A DNA stretch of 64,000 bases, from NCBI GenBank assembly GCA_016721765.1, contig JADKHO010000002.1:186001-250000 (forward strand), written 5' to 3'. Source of the stretch: Bacteroidota bacterium. GTDB lineage: Bacteria > Bacteroidota > Bacteroidia > UBA4408. The notes beneath the pieces were generated by a model, which had not been told where the DNA came from, searched no databases, and saw nothing but the letters and a program-made list of their open reading frames with translations. How positions within the stretch are numbered: the first letter of the stretch is position 1; the number at the start of each line of letters is the position of its first letter. Both the position numbers and the translations under genes were made by a program. Shown one piece after another: positions 27,165-36,911 of this stretch.

Positions 27165-27491
27165 TTATTGATTGTTTTGCGCTCCTAAAAGCGTTGAGCT
27201 GTCCATTGATACAGCACTTCGTTCAATTCTTAATTTCACTCCACCTTCTACTTCAATAATAAATGTTTTTTCAGCCACATCTACTATCTTACCGTGAATA
27301 CCACCAATGGTAACAATTTTATCGCCCTTTTTAATCGCTTCACGAAACTTTTGTTGCTCTTTTGCTTTTTTCATTTGTGGACGAATCATGAAAAAATAAA
27401 AAACTACTACAATTAAAATAATCGGTAAAAAACTCATAATTGGATTTCCGCCACCTTGGGGCTGAGACATTAGGATAATTTGATTTAGCAT
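27165..27491 (-). CDS. yajC: preprotein translocase subunit YajC
   Basis: 108 residues. The single membrane helix IMSFLPIILIVVVFYFFMIR with the signature FMIRPQMKKAKEQQKFREAI, followed by GDKIVTIGGIHGKIVDV, defines YajC, an accessory part of the SecDF-YajC complex in the inner membrane. The short Gln/Gly stretch before the helix (SQPQGGGNP) is frequent in Bacteroidota copies. It lies about 100 bp after the DUF1573 gene on the same strand. Confidence 0.93.
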   Translation of the reverse strand: MLNQIILMSQPQGGGNPIMSFLPIILIVVVFYFFMIRPQMKKAKEQQKFREAIKKGDKIVTIGGIHGKIVDVAEKTFIIEVEGGVKLRIERSAVSMDSSTLLGAQNNQ

Positions 27492-27588
27492 TTGTTTTTG
27501 TATTTGATTTTAAATTTAGTTTTAAGATTGAGTTGGGTTGTGAATCAGGTAAACAAAACAACAACTGTTTATCCTGTTGAGATGAATA

Positions 27589-28071
27589 CTATTTACCTTG
27601 TGCACTCACTTCCCCGGTAATCGTGAGAATTTTTGTATTGGGTATTGCATTCGTAATTAAAGTAACCGTTTTATTTTGCATGCCTGATTTACCACGACTG
27701 TCGAAAGTTACATCAATTACTCCACTTCCTCCAGGTGCTATTGGGTTCTTAGGCCATTGTGGAACCGTGCAACCACAGCTTCCTTTAGCATCCGAAATAA
27801 TTAAATCGGATTTACCTGTATTTTTGAATTTAAAAGAATAGGATACTTTTTCACCTTCAGTTATTTTTCCAAACTCATGTGTTTCTGCTTCCAGCGACAT
27901 TACCGGAATGTTTTCTTCTTCTTCATTTCCATTTGCCGAAGCGGGATTGTTCACTAAGTCGGTAGAAACTTGCCCATTATCACTGCTTTTACTTTTGCAG
28001 GAAGAGAAAGAATACATCGCCATAAAAACTACCGCAAGTGCAATTAGTTTGCTTTTTGAAAGTGTGTTCAT
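27589..28071 (-). CDS. DUF1573 lipoprotein
   Basis: 160 residues from the ATG at 28071, giving a lipoprotein signal ending SFSSC (C25). After an acidic linker, residues ~60-158 form the DUF1573 ASPM/SPD-2/Hydin-like Ig domain (ETHEFGKITEGEKVSYSFKF... GSCGCTVPQWPKNPIAPGGSG). The CGC motif is typical. It is a periplasmic or surface protein of unknown role. An in-frame ATG at 28134 lies upstream of the putative promoter box, so was not used; 28092 is another possible start. It precedes yajC, a common arrangement. Confidence 0.85.
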   Translation of the reverse strand: MNTLSKSKLIALAVVFMAMYSFSSCKSKSSDNGQVSTDLVNNPASANGNEEEENIPVMSLEAETHEFGKITEGEKVSYSFKFKNTGKSDLIISDAKGSCGCTVPQWPKNPIAPGGSGVIDVTFDSRGKSGMQNKTVTLITNAIPNTKILTITGEVSAQGK

Positions 28072-28106
28072 AGTATTAATCAATATTTTCATTTTTTTAA
28101 GGCAGG

Positions 28107-28114
28107 CAAAAGTA
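28107..28114 (-). promoter_or_regulatory. -7 box (TACTTTTG) of the DUF1573-yajC unit
   Basis: On the minus strand TACTTTTG fits TAnnTTTG, 36 bp before the chosen ATG at 28071. No -33 TTG is seen at the usual distance. Confidence 0.4.
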
Positions 28115-28214
28115 CCCATAAATTTGATTTGCATGATTTCAAAATAAGATTTTGCACTTTTTTTACATTAAGTGCAAATTCATAGAATTTAAGATGCAAT
28201 TAAAGTCTAGAATC

Positions 28215-29456
28215 CTATATGGCTGCAATTTTTTCGCTCATGTACTGCCCGGATGTTAGCTTATGGTAAATTTTACCAAAAGATTCAATCGTGTAGCTTA
28301 CATCTTCAAGCGTATGCACAGCTGTGGGTATAAGTCGCAAAATGATTACCCCTTTTGGAACAACCGGGTAAACTACCATAGAACAAAAAATATCATAATT
28401 CTCACGTAAATCCAAAATCAAATTGGTTGATTCGGGTATGGAACCATTCATGTATACAGGGGTTACCGGCGAGTTGGTTGTTCCGATATTAAATCCGGCT
28501 GCTTTTAATCCACTTTGAAGAGCATTCGTGATTTCCCATAATTTGTTTTTCAATTCGGGCTTGGTACGCATCAACTCAATACGCTTTAAGGCACCCACTA
28601 CTAGGGGCATCGGTAAAGCTTTAGCAAAGATCTGAGAACGCATGTTGTAGCGCAAATATTCCACCACTTGCTCATCGCTTGAAATAAATCCACCAATCAA
28701 TGCAAATGACTTAGCGAAGGTTCCAAAATAAATATCAATACCATCCTGACAACCTTGTTCCTGCCCTGTTCCACCGCCGGTTGCACCCATTGTACCAATG
28801 CCATGTGCATCATCTACAAATAAGCGAAATTTGTATTTTTTCTTTAGGGCAACAATTTCTTTTAGTTTACCTTGATTTCCGCTCATTCCGAAAACACCTT
28901 CTGTAATAACTAAAATTGCACCCCCGGTATTTTCAACCAATTTAGTTGCCCGTTGTAATTGCTTTTCGCAACTTTCAATATCGTTATGCGCATATACATA
29001 GCGCTTGCCCATGTGCAGGCGAACGCCATCTAAAATACAAGCATGACTTTCAGCATCGTAAACAATCACATCGTGACGATCTACTAAGCAATCGATTGCA
29101 GATACCATGGCTTGATAGCCGAAATTACATAAAATTGTATCTTCTTTTTGCACGAAGGCCGACAACTCTGCTTCCAATTGCTCGTGCTGATTTGAATTTC
29201 CGCTCATCATCCGCGCGCCCATTGGCAATGCAAATCCGTATTGAGCAGCCGCATCCGCATCCGCCTTGCGTACCTCCGGATGATTCGCCAATCCGAGGTA
29301 GTTATTTAAACTCCAGTTTAGTCTCTTTTTACCTCTAAAAATCATGTGTGGTCCAATTTCTCCTTCCAGTTTTGGAAAGGTAAAATAACCATGAGACTCT
29401 TTAGCATGCTGCCCGATAGGACCGCGATTTGCTCTTATCTTTTCAAATAAATCCAC
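28215..29456 (-). CDS. alpha-oxoamine synthase (serine palmitoyltransferase / KBL-like PLP enzyme)
   Basis: 413 residues, fold-type I PLP enzyme. YNYLGLANHP-like LNNYLGLANHP, the HAC pocket (DAESHACILDGVRL), DDAHGIGTMG for the PLP ring, and the Schiff-base lysine in GTFAKSFALIGG are all visible. The family condenses an amino acid with an acyl-CoA. In Bacteroidota, close relatives include serine palmitoyltransferase and the cysteate acyltransferase of sulfonolipid synthesis, besides 2-amino-3-ketobutyrate CoA ligase; sequence reading alone cannot choose between them. Start is GTG at 29456. It is monocistronic here, with no sphingolipid partner gene adjacent. Confidence 0.82.
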   Translation of the reverse strand: MDLFEKIRANRGPIGQHAKESHGYFTFPKLEGEIGPHMIFRGKKRLNWSLNNYLGLANHPEVRKADADAAAQYGFALPMGARMMSGNSNQHEQLEAELSAFVQKEDTILCNFGYQAMVSAIDCLVDRHDVIVYDAESHACILDGVRLHMGKRYVYAHNDIESCEKQLQRATKLVENTGGAILVITEGVFGMSGNQGKLKEIVALKKKYKFRLFVDDAHGIGTMGATGGGTGQEQGCQDGIDIYFGTFAKSFALIGGFISSDEQVVEYLRYNMRSQIFAKALPMPLVVGALKRIELMRTKPELKNKLWEITNALQSGLKAAGFNIGTTNSPVTPVYMNGSIPESTNLILDLRENYDIFCSMVVYPVVPKGVIILRLIPTAVHTLEDVSYTIESFGKIYHKLTSGQYMSEKIAAI

Positions 29457-29540
29457 CTTGTGTTTGTTTAAGTTAATATTAATTGCTTCTGCGAAATTAA
29501 AGCATTTTTTTGATTGAAAAATTCAGTTCCTAAAAAGATA

Positions 29541-31448
29541 TTAAACAAGTTCACTTAATTCGAGCCAACGCAAGGATTTTTCGTCTATGAGCTGAATCAC
29601 AATACCATAGCGCTCAGAAGCAGTCTGTAAATCCACGTGATTTATACTACTTTCATTCATTTTGTTCGTTAGTTCGGCCTTTTCAAGTTCTAGTGCAGCA
29701 ATTTCCTTTTCGAGGGAATCGTATTCAAATTTATCTTTAAAGCTGAGCTTTGCTTTTTTGATTGGCTCAACATTACTTTCAAAGGTTTCTATTGTTTCGG
29801 TTGCCTTTGGGAGGACACCTTTCTTAAGCGCTAATTTTTCTATTCTTTCTTTTTCATCCTGCTTGTCTCTGAAATCCGCATAATTACCGGTAAATCCGGA
29901 TATCACTCCATCGCCTTCAAACACAAATAAACTGTCCACCAACTTATCCATAAAATACCTATCGTGGGAAACGATTATAAGGCATCCTTTAAAATTAACC
30001 AGAAAATCTTCCAAAGTATTTAAGGTCAATAAATCCAAGTCATTGGTAGGCTCATCCAGAATTAAAAAATTAGGATTTTTCATTAATACGGTAAGCAAAT
30101 ACAACCTGCGTTTTTCACCGCCGCTAAGTTTGCTTACATAAGTATACTGCGAATCTGGCGGAAATTGAAAGAGTTGAAGAAACTGCGAAGCGGTAATTTT
30201 GCTACCATCTCCCATGGGTATTACATCGGCAATCTCTTTCACAACCTCAATCACCCTTTTATCTTCATTCAGTATCATTCCTTGCTGGGAATAATAGCCA
30301 AACACAACCGTTTCGCCCACATTAATTTTTCCTGAATCCGCTTGTTCTAAACCCATTAGCATGTTCAAAAACGTTGATTTACCTACTCCGTTTTTTCCAA
30401 CAATACCAATACGTTCACCGGTTTTGAAGGTATAATCAAAAGCTTTTACCACTTTTAAATCGCCAAAACTTTTATACAGTTTTTTCAATTCAATTACCTT
30501 CCCTCCTATGCGGTTCATCTTAACATTTAGCTGCAAAGCTTGCTGCTTAGGCTTTCCGGTAGCCTTGTCTTTTAAATCGTAAAATGCATCAATACGTGCT
30601 TTTGATTTGGTACCCCTCGCTTTGGGCATCCTGCGAATCCATTCCAACTCTGTACGCATAAGGTTGCGTGCTTTATCGGTTTCACTTTGCTCGTTGTACT
30701 CTCGCTCTGCCTTTTTTTCAAGAAAATAAGAATAGTTTCCACGGTAACGAAACAAATCTCCGTTATCCAGTTCTAGAATCTCATCACACACATTATCTAA
30801 AAAATAACGATCGTGGGTAACCATTAATAAGGCCATATCCTGCCGCGACAGGTATTCTTCGAGCCATTCCACCATTTCTAAATCCAAGTGATTGGTAGGC
30901 TCATCCATTATTAATAAATCGGGAGCTTCAATTAACACACGGCTTAGGGCAACACGCTTCCGCTGTCCACCCGACGTTTCAGCAATAGGTTGATGCAGGT
31001 TGGTTACTTTTAGTTGAGATAAAATTTGCTTTACTTTTACATCGTAATCCCAGGCGGCAGCATCGTCCATTTTTGCAGTAATATCTTGCAGTTTCTCCAG
31101 ATTTTCATCACTGTGGTTGAGGTTCACTTCTTCTAAGCAAAACTCATATTCCTTAATGATTTTCAATACGGGATTATCTGCACGAAATATATTTTCGATT
31201 ACGTTACTGTTTTCGTCAAAGTCGGGGTTCTGGTCTAAATAAGCGATGGAGATACCGTTGCGGTTTACCACATTACCGCTATCTGCGATATCTTTTCCGC
31301 AAATAATTTTTAGTAAGGTACTTTTGCCGGAACCGTTTTTAGCAATGAGTGCAACCTTTTGTCCTTGCTCAATTCCAAAGCTAATGTTTTTGAAAAGTGT
31401 TTTTTCGCCGTAGGTTTTGGTGAGATTTTCAACCGATAAATAATTCAT
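29541..31448 (-). CDS. ABC-F ATPase, Uup-like
   Basis: 635 residues with two ABC cassettes and no membrane segments. Cassette 1: Walker A GKNGSGKST-type (AKNGSGKSTLLK, ~40), signature SGGQRKRVALS, Walker B LLIMDEPTNHLDLE. Cassette 2: VGKNGVGKSTF, LSGGEKRRLYLL, FLILDEPTNDLDL. A C-terminal coiled coil (~560-635, LEKEIAALELEKAELTNKM) marks the Uup branch. ABC-F proteins act at the ribosome; Uup also binds DNA junctions. The start at 31448 (MNYLSVENLTK) is the family N-terminus and lies directly after a -7 box, so an upstream ATG at 31484 was rejected. Confidence 0.9.
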   Translation of the reverse strand: MNYLSVENLTKTYGEKTLFKNISFGIEQGQKVALIAKNGSGKSTLLKIICGKDIADSGNVVNRNGISIAYLDQNPDFDENSNVIENIFRADNPVLKIIKEYEFCLEEVNLNHSDENLEKLQDITAKMDDAAAWDYDVKVKQILSQLKVTNLHQPIAETSGGQRKRVALSRVLIEAPDLLIMDEPTNHLDLEMVEWLEEYLSRQDMALLMVTHDRYFLDNVCDEILELDNGDLFRYRGNYSYFLEKKAEREYNEQSETDKARNLMRTELEWIRRMPKARGTKSKARIDAFYDLKDKATGKPKQQALQLNVKMNRIGGKVIELKKLYKSFGDLKVVKAFDYTFKTGERIGIVGKNGVGKSTFLNMLMGLEQADSGKINVGETVVFGYYSQQGMILNEDKRVIEVVKEIADVIPMGDGSKITASQFLQLFQFPPDSQYTYVSKLSGGEKRRLYLLTVLMKNPNFLILDEPTNDLDLLTLNTLEDFLVNFKGCLIIVSHDRYFMDKLVDSLFVFEGDGVISGFTGNYADFRDKQDEKERIEKLALKKGVLPKATETIETFESNVEPIKKAKLSFKDKFEYDSLEKEIAALELEKAELTNKMNESSINHVDLQTASERYGIVIQLIDEKSLRWLELSELV

Positions 31449-31452
31449 TTTG

Positions 31453-31460
31453 CAAATGTA
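31453..31460 (-). promoter_or_regulatory. -7 box (TACATTTG) just before the ABC-F start
   Basis: On the minus strand TACATTTG ends 4 bp before the ATG at 31448, which would give a leaderless or nearly leaderless transcript and supports that start. No clear -33 TTG. Confidence 0.35.
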
Positions 31461-31572
31461 GGGAAATTGGGTATTTATTGGCACCTAAAGTTTTTTGCAA
31501 CTGCTGATTTACCAATTTTGTTAAGTGCTACCAATCCTGATTTTCATACCTTAGCTGTTTCATTCCATATAT

Positions 31573-32373
31573 ATGAATACAAAAAAAATTGCCATTTTGG
31601 GTGGTGGAAATCTGGGCGCTTCTATTGCGGAGGGTCTCTTGGAAAGTGGCTACACCAAAGCCCCAAACATACATGTTACCCGACGAAACAGTGCCGCGTT
31701 GGGAACATTAAAAAGCAAAGGGATTATAATCAGTAGCAACAATGAAGCGGCTGTAAAGGCTGCTGATATTATTATTCTTGCCGTAAAACCTTATCAGGCC
31801 GATGATTTACTTGCTTCCATAAAAAAATCTTTGAATCCCAAAAAGCATATACTTTGTTCAGTTGTTTCGGGTTATAGCATTGAACAAATTACAAAGCAAA
31901 TACCCGCCAACTTATCGGTGCTGCGTGCTATGCCCAATACTGCCATCGCCATAAGACAAAGCATTACTTGCCTAAGTATTGGAAAAGCTACTAACCAAGA
32001 ACAAGAAGAAATAAGCGGACTATTTGAACAATTGGGAAGAGTGGTTTTTATAAATGAAAATTTAATGGATGCAGCAACAGTGCTTGGCGCCTGCGGCATA
32101 GCATATGCCTTACGCTACATCCGCGCAAATATTCAGGGTGGAATTGAAATCGGATTTGATGCAGCTACTGCAAGTCTAATTGCCGCTCAAACAGTAAAAG
32201 GTGCGGCAGAATTGTTGATTCAAACCGGCCATCATCCCGAGCAAGAAATTGATAAAGTAACTACTCCTAAAGGATGCACCATTGCCGGATTGAATGAAAT
32301 GGAACATCAAGGATTTAGTTCATCGCTCATTAAAGGACTAACTGTTTCGTATAAAAAAATAGCAAAAGAATAA
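31573..32373 (+). CDS. proC: pyrroline-5-carboxylate reductase
   Basis: 266 residues: N-terminal Rossmann motif AILGGGNLGASIAEGL, VTRRN for NADPH, AVKPYQ, the RAMPNTAIAIRQS signature and a C-terminal helical domain with GACGIAYALRYI and TTPKGCTIAGLNEME, all typical of ProC. It reduces pyrroline-5-carboxylate to proline in the cytoplasm. It is divergent from the ABC-F gene and followed 24 bp later by a DoxX gene. Confidence 0.93.
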   Translation: MNTKKIAILGGGNLGASIAEGLLESGYTKAPNIHVTRRNSAALGTLKSKGIIISSNNEAAVKAADIIILAVKPYQADDLLASIKKSLNPKKHILCSVVSGYSIEQITKQIPANLSVLRAMPNTAIAIRQSITCLSIGKATNQEQEEISGLFEQLGRVVFINENLMDAATVLGACGIAYALRYIRANIQGGIEIGFDAATASLIAAQTVKGAAELLIQTGHHPEQEIDKVTTPKGCTIAGLNEMEHQGFSSSLIKGLTVSYKKIAKE

Positions 32374-32397
32374 TCCTTTTTATAAACACTTTTACAG

Positions 32398-32823
32398 ATG
32401 CTTCGAAAACTCTTTTCAACTCAAATTTTAAACCTCAATACCAACATAGCGCTGCTGTTGCTTCGGATTGTTGGTGCAGGACTCATGCTACCGCATGGAT
32501 ATAAAAAATTGCTAAATTTTACAACAAAGCAAGAAACATTTATGGATTTTATGGGTCTAGGAAGCAGTGTTTCCTTAAGCTTGACTATTGGAGCTGAATT
32601 TTTTTGTGCCCTTTTTGTTTGCCTTGGGTTATTCACACGTATCGCGTTAATCCCATTAATTATTGCCATGCTAGTTGCCGTTTTTGTAGCGCATCATGGC
32701 GAAATTACAGGTGATGGTGAGCATGCATTTTTGTTTTTAGTGGCGTATAGTGCTGTGTTTATTGCAGGTGCCGGTAAATATAGCTTGGACGCAATACTTT
32801 TTAAATCTAAAATAGCGCATTGA
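32398..32823 (+). CDS. DoxX family membrane protein
   Basis: 141 residues, four membrane helices (~17-32, ~55-75, ~80-98, ~110-130). GLMLPHGYKKLLNF in the first helix, GAEFFCALFVCLGLFTRIAL and HGEITGDGEHAFLFLVAY match the DoxX pattern. These inner-membrane proteins have varied and often unknown roles, some linked to thiosulfate or redox chemistry. It lies 24 bp after proC and is probably co-transcribed. Confidence 0.85.
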   Translation: MLRKLFSTQILNLNTNIALLLLRIVGAGLMLPHGYKKLLNFTTKQETFMDFMGLGSSVSLSLTIGAEFFCALFVCLGLFTRIALIPLIIAMLVAVFVAHHGEITGDGEHAFLFLVAYSAVFIAGAGKYSLDAILFKSKIAH

Positions 32824-32846
32824 AACTTGCAGGAGACAAAATACTC

Positions 32847-33740
32847 TTAATGCCGATTATAAGCCTTTTCGCCGGCGGTAATTTCAAGTGCTAATTTATT
32901 TTGATCGGGAGGTAATGGGCAAGTAGCAAAATCAGTAAAAGCACAAGGTGGATTATATGCTTTATTAAAATCGAGAATTACCTCCGTTCCTTGCTTTGGC
33001 ACCTTTGCATATAAAAACCTACCACCTCCATAGGTTGTTACTCCGGAGGTTTCATCGGCAAACACAATAAATAAATCATCCTCCTCCAAAGTTGCATCCA
33101 ACTGATACTTTTTACCATTCAATTCAAAGTGAAGTGTACCGCCATAGGGTGTTTCGGTAGTTAAACCTATTACATCGTGAATTGGTATTGTTTTTACTTC
33201 TTTGGGGGCTTCGTAACTTGCCACCACACGCCACGTTTCAGCTACCGGGAATCGGTCAATATGCGTAAAAGATTTTCTGGCATCACTCTCAATATCTTTT
33301 AAACGAATACCATATTTATCTCCACGCTTAATTATAAAGAAACGTAAATTCTTATGTGACAAAATCACTTCCTGTTCACCAATTTTATCATTGAAAATAA
33401 TTCCGGAAGTAAAAAGTGAATCCTTTTGCATCACAGACACACCCTGCACAACACTTAATTTAACTTCGCCATGGTTTAAAGTAAAAACACCTATTTTTTC
33501 AGCGGCTTTCCCTTTTGGAAAAACTACTTGATTATATTTTGCACTGCCAACAGAATTCTCCCCTTCTTTCAACCAATATAAGCCTGCAACAGTAAGCCAA
33601 CCGCTTTCACTTTTTAAGTTAGCCACACGTTTAGCATGCCATTGCTCAATTTGCTGCAGATAGGGAACGTTTTCATTTTGTGCAGTTATTGTTTGTGAAA
33701 GCAGCATAAAAATTAAAATGAGATTTTTAATTGGATTCAT
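32847..33740 (-). CDS. DUF1684 family exported protein
   Basis: 297 residues with a signal peptide (LILIFMLLSQTITAQ). The family blocks are clear: WHAKRVANLKSESGWLTVAGLYWL near the N-terminus and RFLYAKVP, LDFNKAYNPPCAFTDFATCP, LALEITAGEKAY at the C-terminus. Function unknown; the conserved Cys-containing PPCAF...CPLPP segment is the hallmark. It lies 8 bp downstream of the LVIVD-repeat gene on the same strand, suggesting co-transcription. Confidence 0.87.
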   Translation of the reverse strand: MNPIKNLILIFMLLSQTITAQNENVPYLQQIEQWHAKRVANLKSESGWLTVAGLYWLKEGENSVGSAKYNQVVFPKGKAAEKIGVFTLNHGEVKLSVVQGVSVMQKDSLFTSGIIFNDKIGEQEVILSHKNLRFFIIKRGDKYGIRLKDIESDARKSFTHIDRFPVAETWRVVASYEAPKEVKTIPIHDVIGLTTETPYGGTLHFELNGKKYQLDATLEEDDLFIVFADETSGVTTYGGGRFLYAKVPKQGTEVILDFNKAYNPPCAFTDFATCPLPPDQNKLALEITAGEKAYNRH

Positions 33741-33748
33741 AAATTGTT

Positions 33749-36028
33749 TTATTTACATGCAATTTTAAGCATCTTTTGCTGAATTGTACCCTGTGTAGTA
33801 TTCAGTTTAATAATATACTGTCCCTCGGCTAAATCATCTATATCAATACTGAAAAACGCTTCACCTTTAGGCTGAATTGTGGAAAGTAGCCGCTTTGCTA
33901 TAGTACCTTGTAGTGTATACAAATCTAACCTTACAGCAGAATTTTCGCTCAAAGTAAATCGTAAATTTATTTTATCTGTCGCCGGATTTGGATACACCTG
34001 TATAGCTTTTGAATCTGCGACAAAAGCTGTTGCATGTGTGAAATAAGTATCACAATTGGTCAAGAGCGAAGTTTGTCCAAAATACTCCGACAAAATCAAC
34101 AAACTATCTTTGCACATAAGCATTTTTTGGCCCCATTGGTCCGGGCGATAAAACTCCTGAGAATGTCTAAAATAGCCAATTTGAGTGAGGCTATTTTTTG
34201 AAAATGCAAATAAACCTTCCTGCTGATAATCGAGGTATAAACCAAAAGCATCCGCAGCCATGAATTTAGGATTCGGAATTGGAAGTGTAATAGAACTAAT
34301 CAAAGTGAGTTGGGATGAACCTGTGTAGAGATAGCGCCGCAAACCTGCAAATAAGCCATTTACATTCGCATACAAGGTATCGTTATAAAAAGCAATACTG
34401 GTAACATTTTGAAAGGCAAGCGGAACATTCACAATCATATTTCTGCTTTGCAAATCATATACTTGAATGGATCCATTATTCGCCAAAATAAGTTTTCCTG
34501 CCGGCGTAACTAAAATATCGTTGACCTGCGGAGCAACAAATTGCGTATCGATTACAGCTTGCAGTGGATTAGAAATATCGGCAATAAAAATCTTACGTTG
34601 GCTGAGCGAAGGAGCTTCAATATTGATAGCTTTATTTTGCCACACTTGTGCATCTAGCCAATCGGTTGTAGCCGGAGTGGCATTAACATCAATAGAGGAC
34701 AAAAGCGCTAAACTATTCGCATCATACACTCTAAAATCTTTTCCGGTATAAAAATAGCCGTAGATGTAATTTCCATTACTCGAAAAACTCACCCCATAAC
34801 AAAAGCCTTGTTCATTGCTGGTATCGAGTAGCTGCGGCTGATATTTATCTGTTATGTCATACAGTTTAAAGCCATAGCCTTCATTGGCAACGACTAACTT
34901 GTTTTTGTAAATATCTGCGGATGTATTCCAACCACCTGTGAGTGTATTTCCTAAATCAATTTCATTATAAATATCAGAAATATCAAGCGTTTTGAGTCCA
35001 TACCATTCTGAAGCCACATACATTTTATGTTGATGGATTGCTAAATCAAAATGCCAAAGTCCGGCATATATTTCAGTGAGTTTATGCTCGGTTACTGGAT
35101 TTGAAGCATCGTACACAAATACATTACCACTAAGTGGAAAGGGCGTACTTGTATTGTAAGCGGCGACAGTAGCCACATAAACAGTATCATTTATCAATTG
35201 CCCGCGCTGTGGTTGCGCTACCGCGAGATAGGTAATTCCCTTTAAGGTATCCATATAATTTAATGTTGGCAGCGTCGGCGTTGTTATATCAAGTGAATAA
35301 AACAAACCGTTTGGATTAGCATTTGCCCAGGATTCAGTACCCCCTAAAACATGTAGCAAGGGGATATTGGCTCCAAAAATCACATCTTCGGGATCACAAA
35401 AGTTTTGTGTAAAAAAAGAGAGTTGTGTGAGTGTATTAGCATCAAGTAAATGCACGCCTGTTTGTGCATTTGGTCCATAGGCGCTGGTATAGGCTAACAA
35501 ATTCCCCTTCACATCACAGCCTCTTGCAACAATGCCATTGCTCTGATATGCAAAACGATTCAATAAAGATAAACTTGTGCCATTGTTTAGCAAGAGTGCC
35601 ATTTTACTTTTTAAAGAAACAAAAACACTATCTGCCTTAAAGGCAATATCGTAAGCTGCTTCATTTATGCTGTCGGGTTCAAATGCATCTAAAAAACCCG
35701 GCTGTGTAGGATTTGAAATATCCCACATACTTAAACCTGCATGATTTGCCGCCACAAATAATTTTGTTCCCTTAACTTTCAAACAGGCAATATTGCTGGT
35801 AAATCGATGTTCATAAACCTTAGCGTAAGGTGCTTGACTATTGCTTACATCGTACACCTGCAAAGTGTTGCCAGCTCCGGCAAAAACAAAATTATTGTAA
35901 TAGGCTACCGCATAGCAGGCAGCACCGGTTGTGGAAGAAAGGTATTGAAGTTGGCTTTGTGCAAAAACGGATGAAATAAATAAAGGAAAAAGAAAAAAGA
36001 AGTATTTTACTTTATTAGTTAAATTCAT
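33749..36028 (-). CDS. LVIVD-repeat secreted protein with T9SS sorting domain
   Basis: 759 residues. The signal peptide (YFFFLFPLFISSVFAQ) is followed by repeated LVIVD-type motifs (LQVYDVSNSQAPYAK, LSMWDISNPTQPGFL, FKLYDITDKYQPQLL), a predicted beta-propeller. A type A sorting domain begins at IQVYPNPATDKINLRF (~680), has DDLAEGQYIIKL and ends in a basic tail, so the protein should be exported by T9SS and anchored or released at the surface. No catalytic residues recognised. It heads a unit with the DUF1684 gene. Confidence 0.87.
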   Translation of the reverse strand: MNLTNKVKYFFFLFPLFISSVFAQSQLQYLSSTTGAACYAVAYYNNFVFAGAGNTLQVYDVSNSQAPYAKVYEHRFTSNIACLKVKGTKLFVAANHAGLSMWDISNPTQPGFLDAFEPDSINEAAYDIAFKADSVFVSLKSKMALLLNNGTSLSLLNRFAYQSNGIVARGCDVKGNLLAYTSAYGPNAQTGVHLLDANTLTQLSFFTQNFCDPEDVIFGANIPLLHVLGGTESWANANPNGLFYSLDITTPTLPTLNYMDTLKGITYLAVAQPQRGQLINDTVYVATVAAYNTSTPFPLSGNVFVYDASNPVTEHKLTEIYAGLWHFDLAIHQHKMYVASEWYGLKTLDISDIYNEIDLGNTLTGGWNTSADIYKNKLVVANEGYGFKLYDITDKYQPQLLDTSNEQGFCYGVSFSSNGNYIYGYFYTGKDFRVYDANSLALLSSIDVNATPATTDWLDAQVWQNKAINIEAPSLSQRKIFIADISNPLQAVIDTQFVAPQVNDILVTPAGKLILANNGSIQVYDLQSRNMIVNVPLAFQNVTSIAFYNDTLYANVNGLFAGLRRYLYTGSSQLTLISSITLPIPNPKFMAADAFGLYLDYQQEGLFAFSKNSLTQIGYFRHSQEFYRPDQWGQKMLMCKDSLLILSEYFGQTSLLTNCDTYFTHATAFVADSKAIQVYPNPATDKINLRFTLSENSAVRLDLYTLQGTIAKRLLSTIQPKGEAFFSIDIDDLAEGQYIIKLNTTQGTIQQKMLKIACK

Positions 36029-36095
36029 CCTTACTGCTTAGCGCATGAATTATGCTTAAGTCTAACGAATTTACAAATTTCTATAATATGGATGC

Positions 36096-36890
36096 TTAGC
36101 TCTTTTTATAATATTTTTGAGCTTCGGGCAAATAAGCTTTTATGTCTTTAATGCGCGTTTCGTCACTTGGATGTGTACTTAGAATTTCAAGCGTTTTAGC
36201 ACCACCTTGCTTCGCCATGCGCTCCCAAAATGAGATTGCAACCGAAGGATCATATCCGGCCATTGCCATAAAAACAAGTCCCATTTTATCGGCTTCCGAT
36301 TCATGCACCCGGGAATACTTTAAGGTTCCGAGTGTAGAAGCAACACCATATGATTGCAAAAATATATTTTGCGTTTCCTGTGGTTTTTGCGACATGGCTA
36401 CTTGTAATCCTAGTCCACCTAATTGCACCAGTAAACCCTGACTCATCCGTTCGTTTCCATGGCGCGCAATTGCATGTGCAATTTCATGTCCCATCACCAC
36501 CGCTAAGCCTGCTTCATCTTGTGTAACCGGCAATAAACCTGAATACACTACTACCTTCCCTCCGGGCATACACCAAGCATTTACGGTATTATCATTAACC
36601 AAATTAAATTCCCATTTATATCCTTTTACGCGATCGCTCATTTTTTTCTGACCCAAATAACGGTTAACGGCAGACTGAATTTTTGCACCCACATTTTTAA
36701 CCATTTGTGCTTGCGCATCGCCAACTGCGACGGATGGATTTTTGGTTAAGAATTCCTTGTAGCTGGTAATGCTCATTCCTATCATGGTACTCTCAGGAAG
36801 CAAGTTCATTTGACGGCGGCCCGAAATAGGCACTTTAAAACAACTTTGTAAAGTAAAGGCAATACAGAGTACTGCAAGCATTTTTTTCAT
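36096..36890 (-). CDS. M48-family metalloprotease, lipoprotein
   Basis: 264 residues with a lipoprotein signal ending TLQSC (C17). The zinc motif HEIAHAIARHG is at ~134-144, and the third ligand in HESEADKMGL lies ~60 residues on. VNAWCMPGGKVVVYSGLLP is the strand-and-turn block of the LoiP/YcaL/BepA-like M48 branch. Residues after ~200 complete the fold without TPRs, so it is the short form. It would degrade damaged or misassembled envelope proteins at the outer membrane. It lies 21 bp downstream of clpS on the same strand. Confidence 0.9.
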   Translation of the reverse strand: MKKMLAVLCIAFTLQSCFKVPISGRRQMNLLPESTMIGMSITSYKEFLTKNPSVAVGDAQAQMVKNVGAKIQSAVNRYLGQKKMSDRVKGYKWEFNLVNDNTVNAWCMPGGKVVVYSGLLPVTQDEAGLAVVMGHEIAHAIARHGNERMSQGLLVQLGGLGLQVAMSQKPQETQNIFLQSYGVASTLGTLKYSRVHESEADKMGLVFMAMAGYDPSVAISFWERMAKQGGAKTLEILSTHPSDETRIKDIKAYLPEAQKYYKKS

Positions 36891-36911
36891 TCTAGTAAAT
36901 TTAATATGTAA

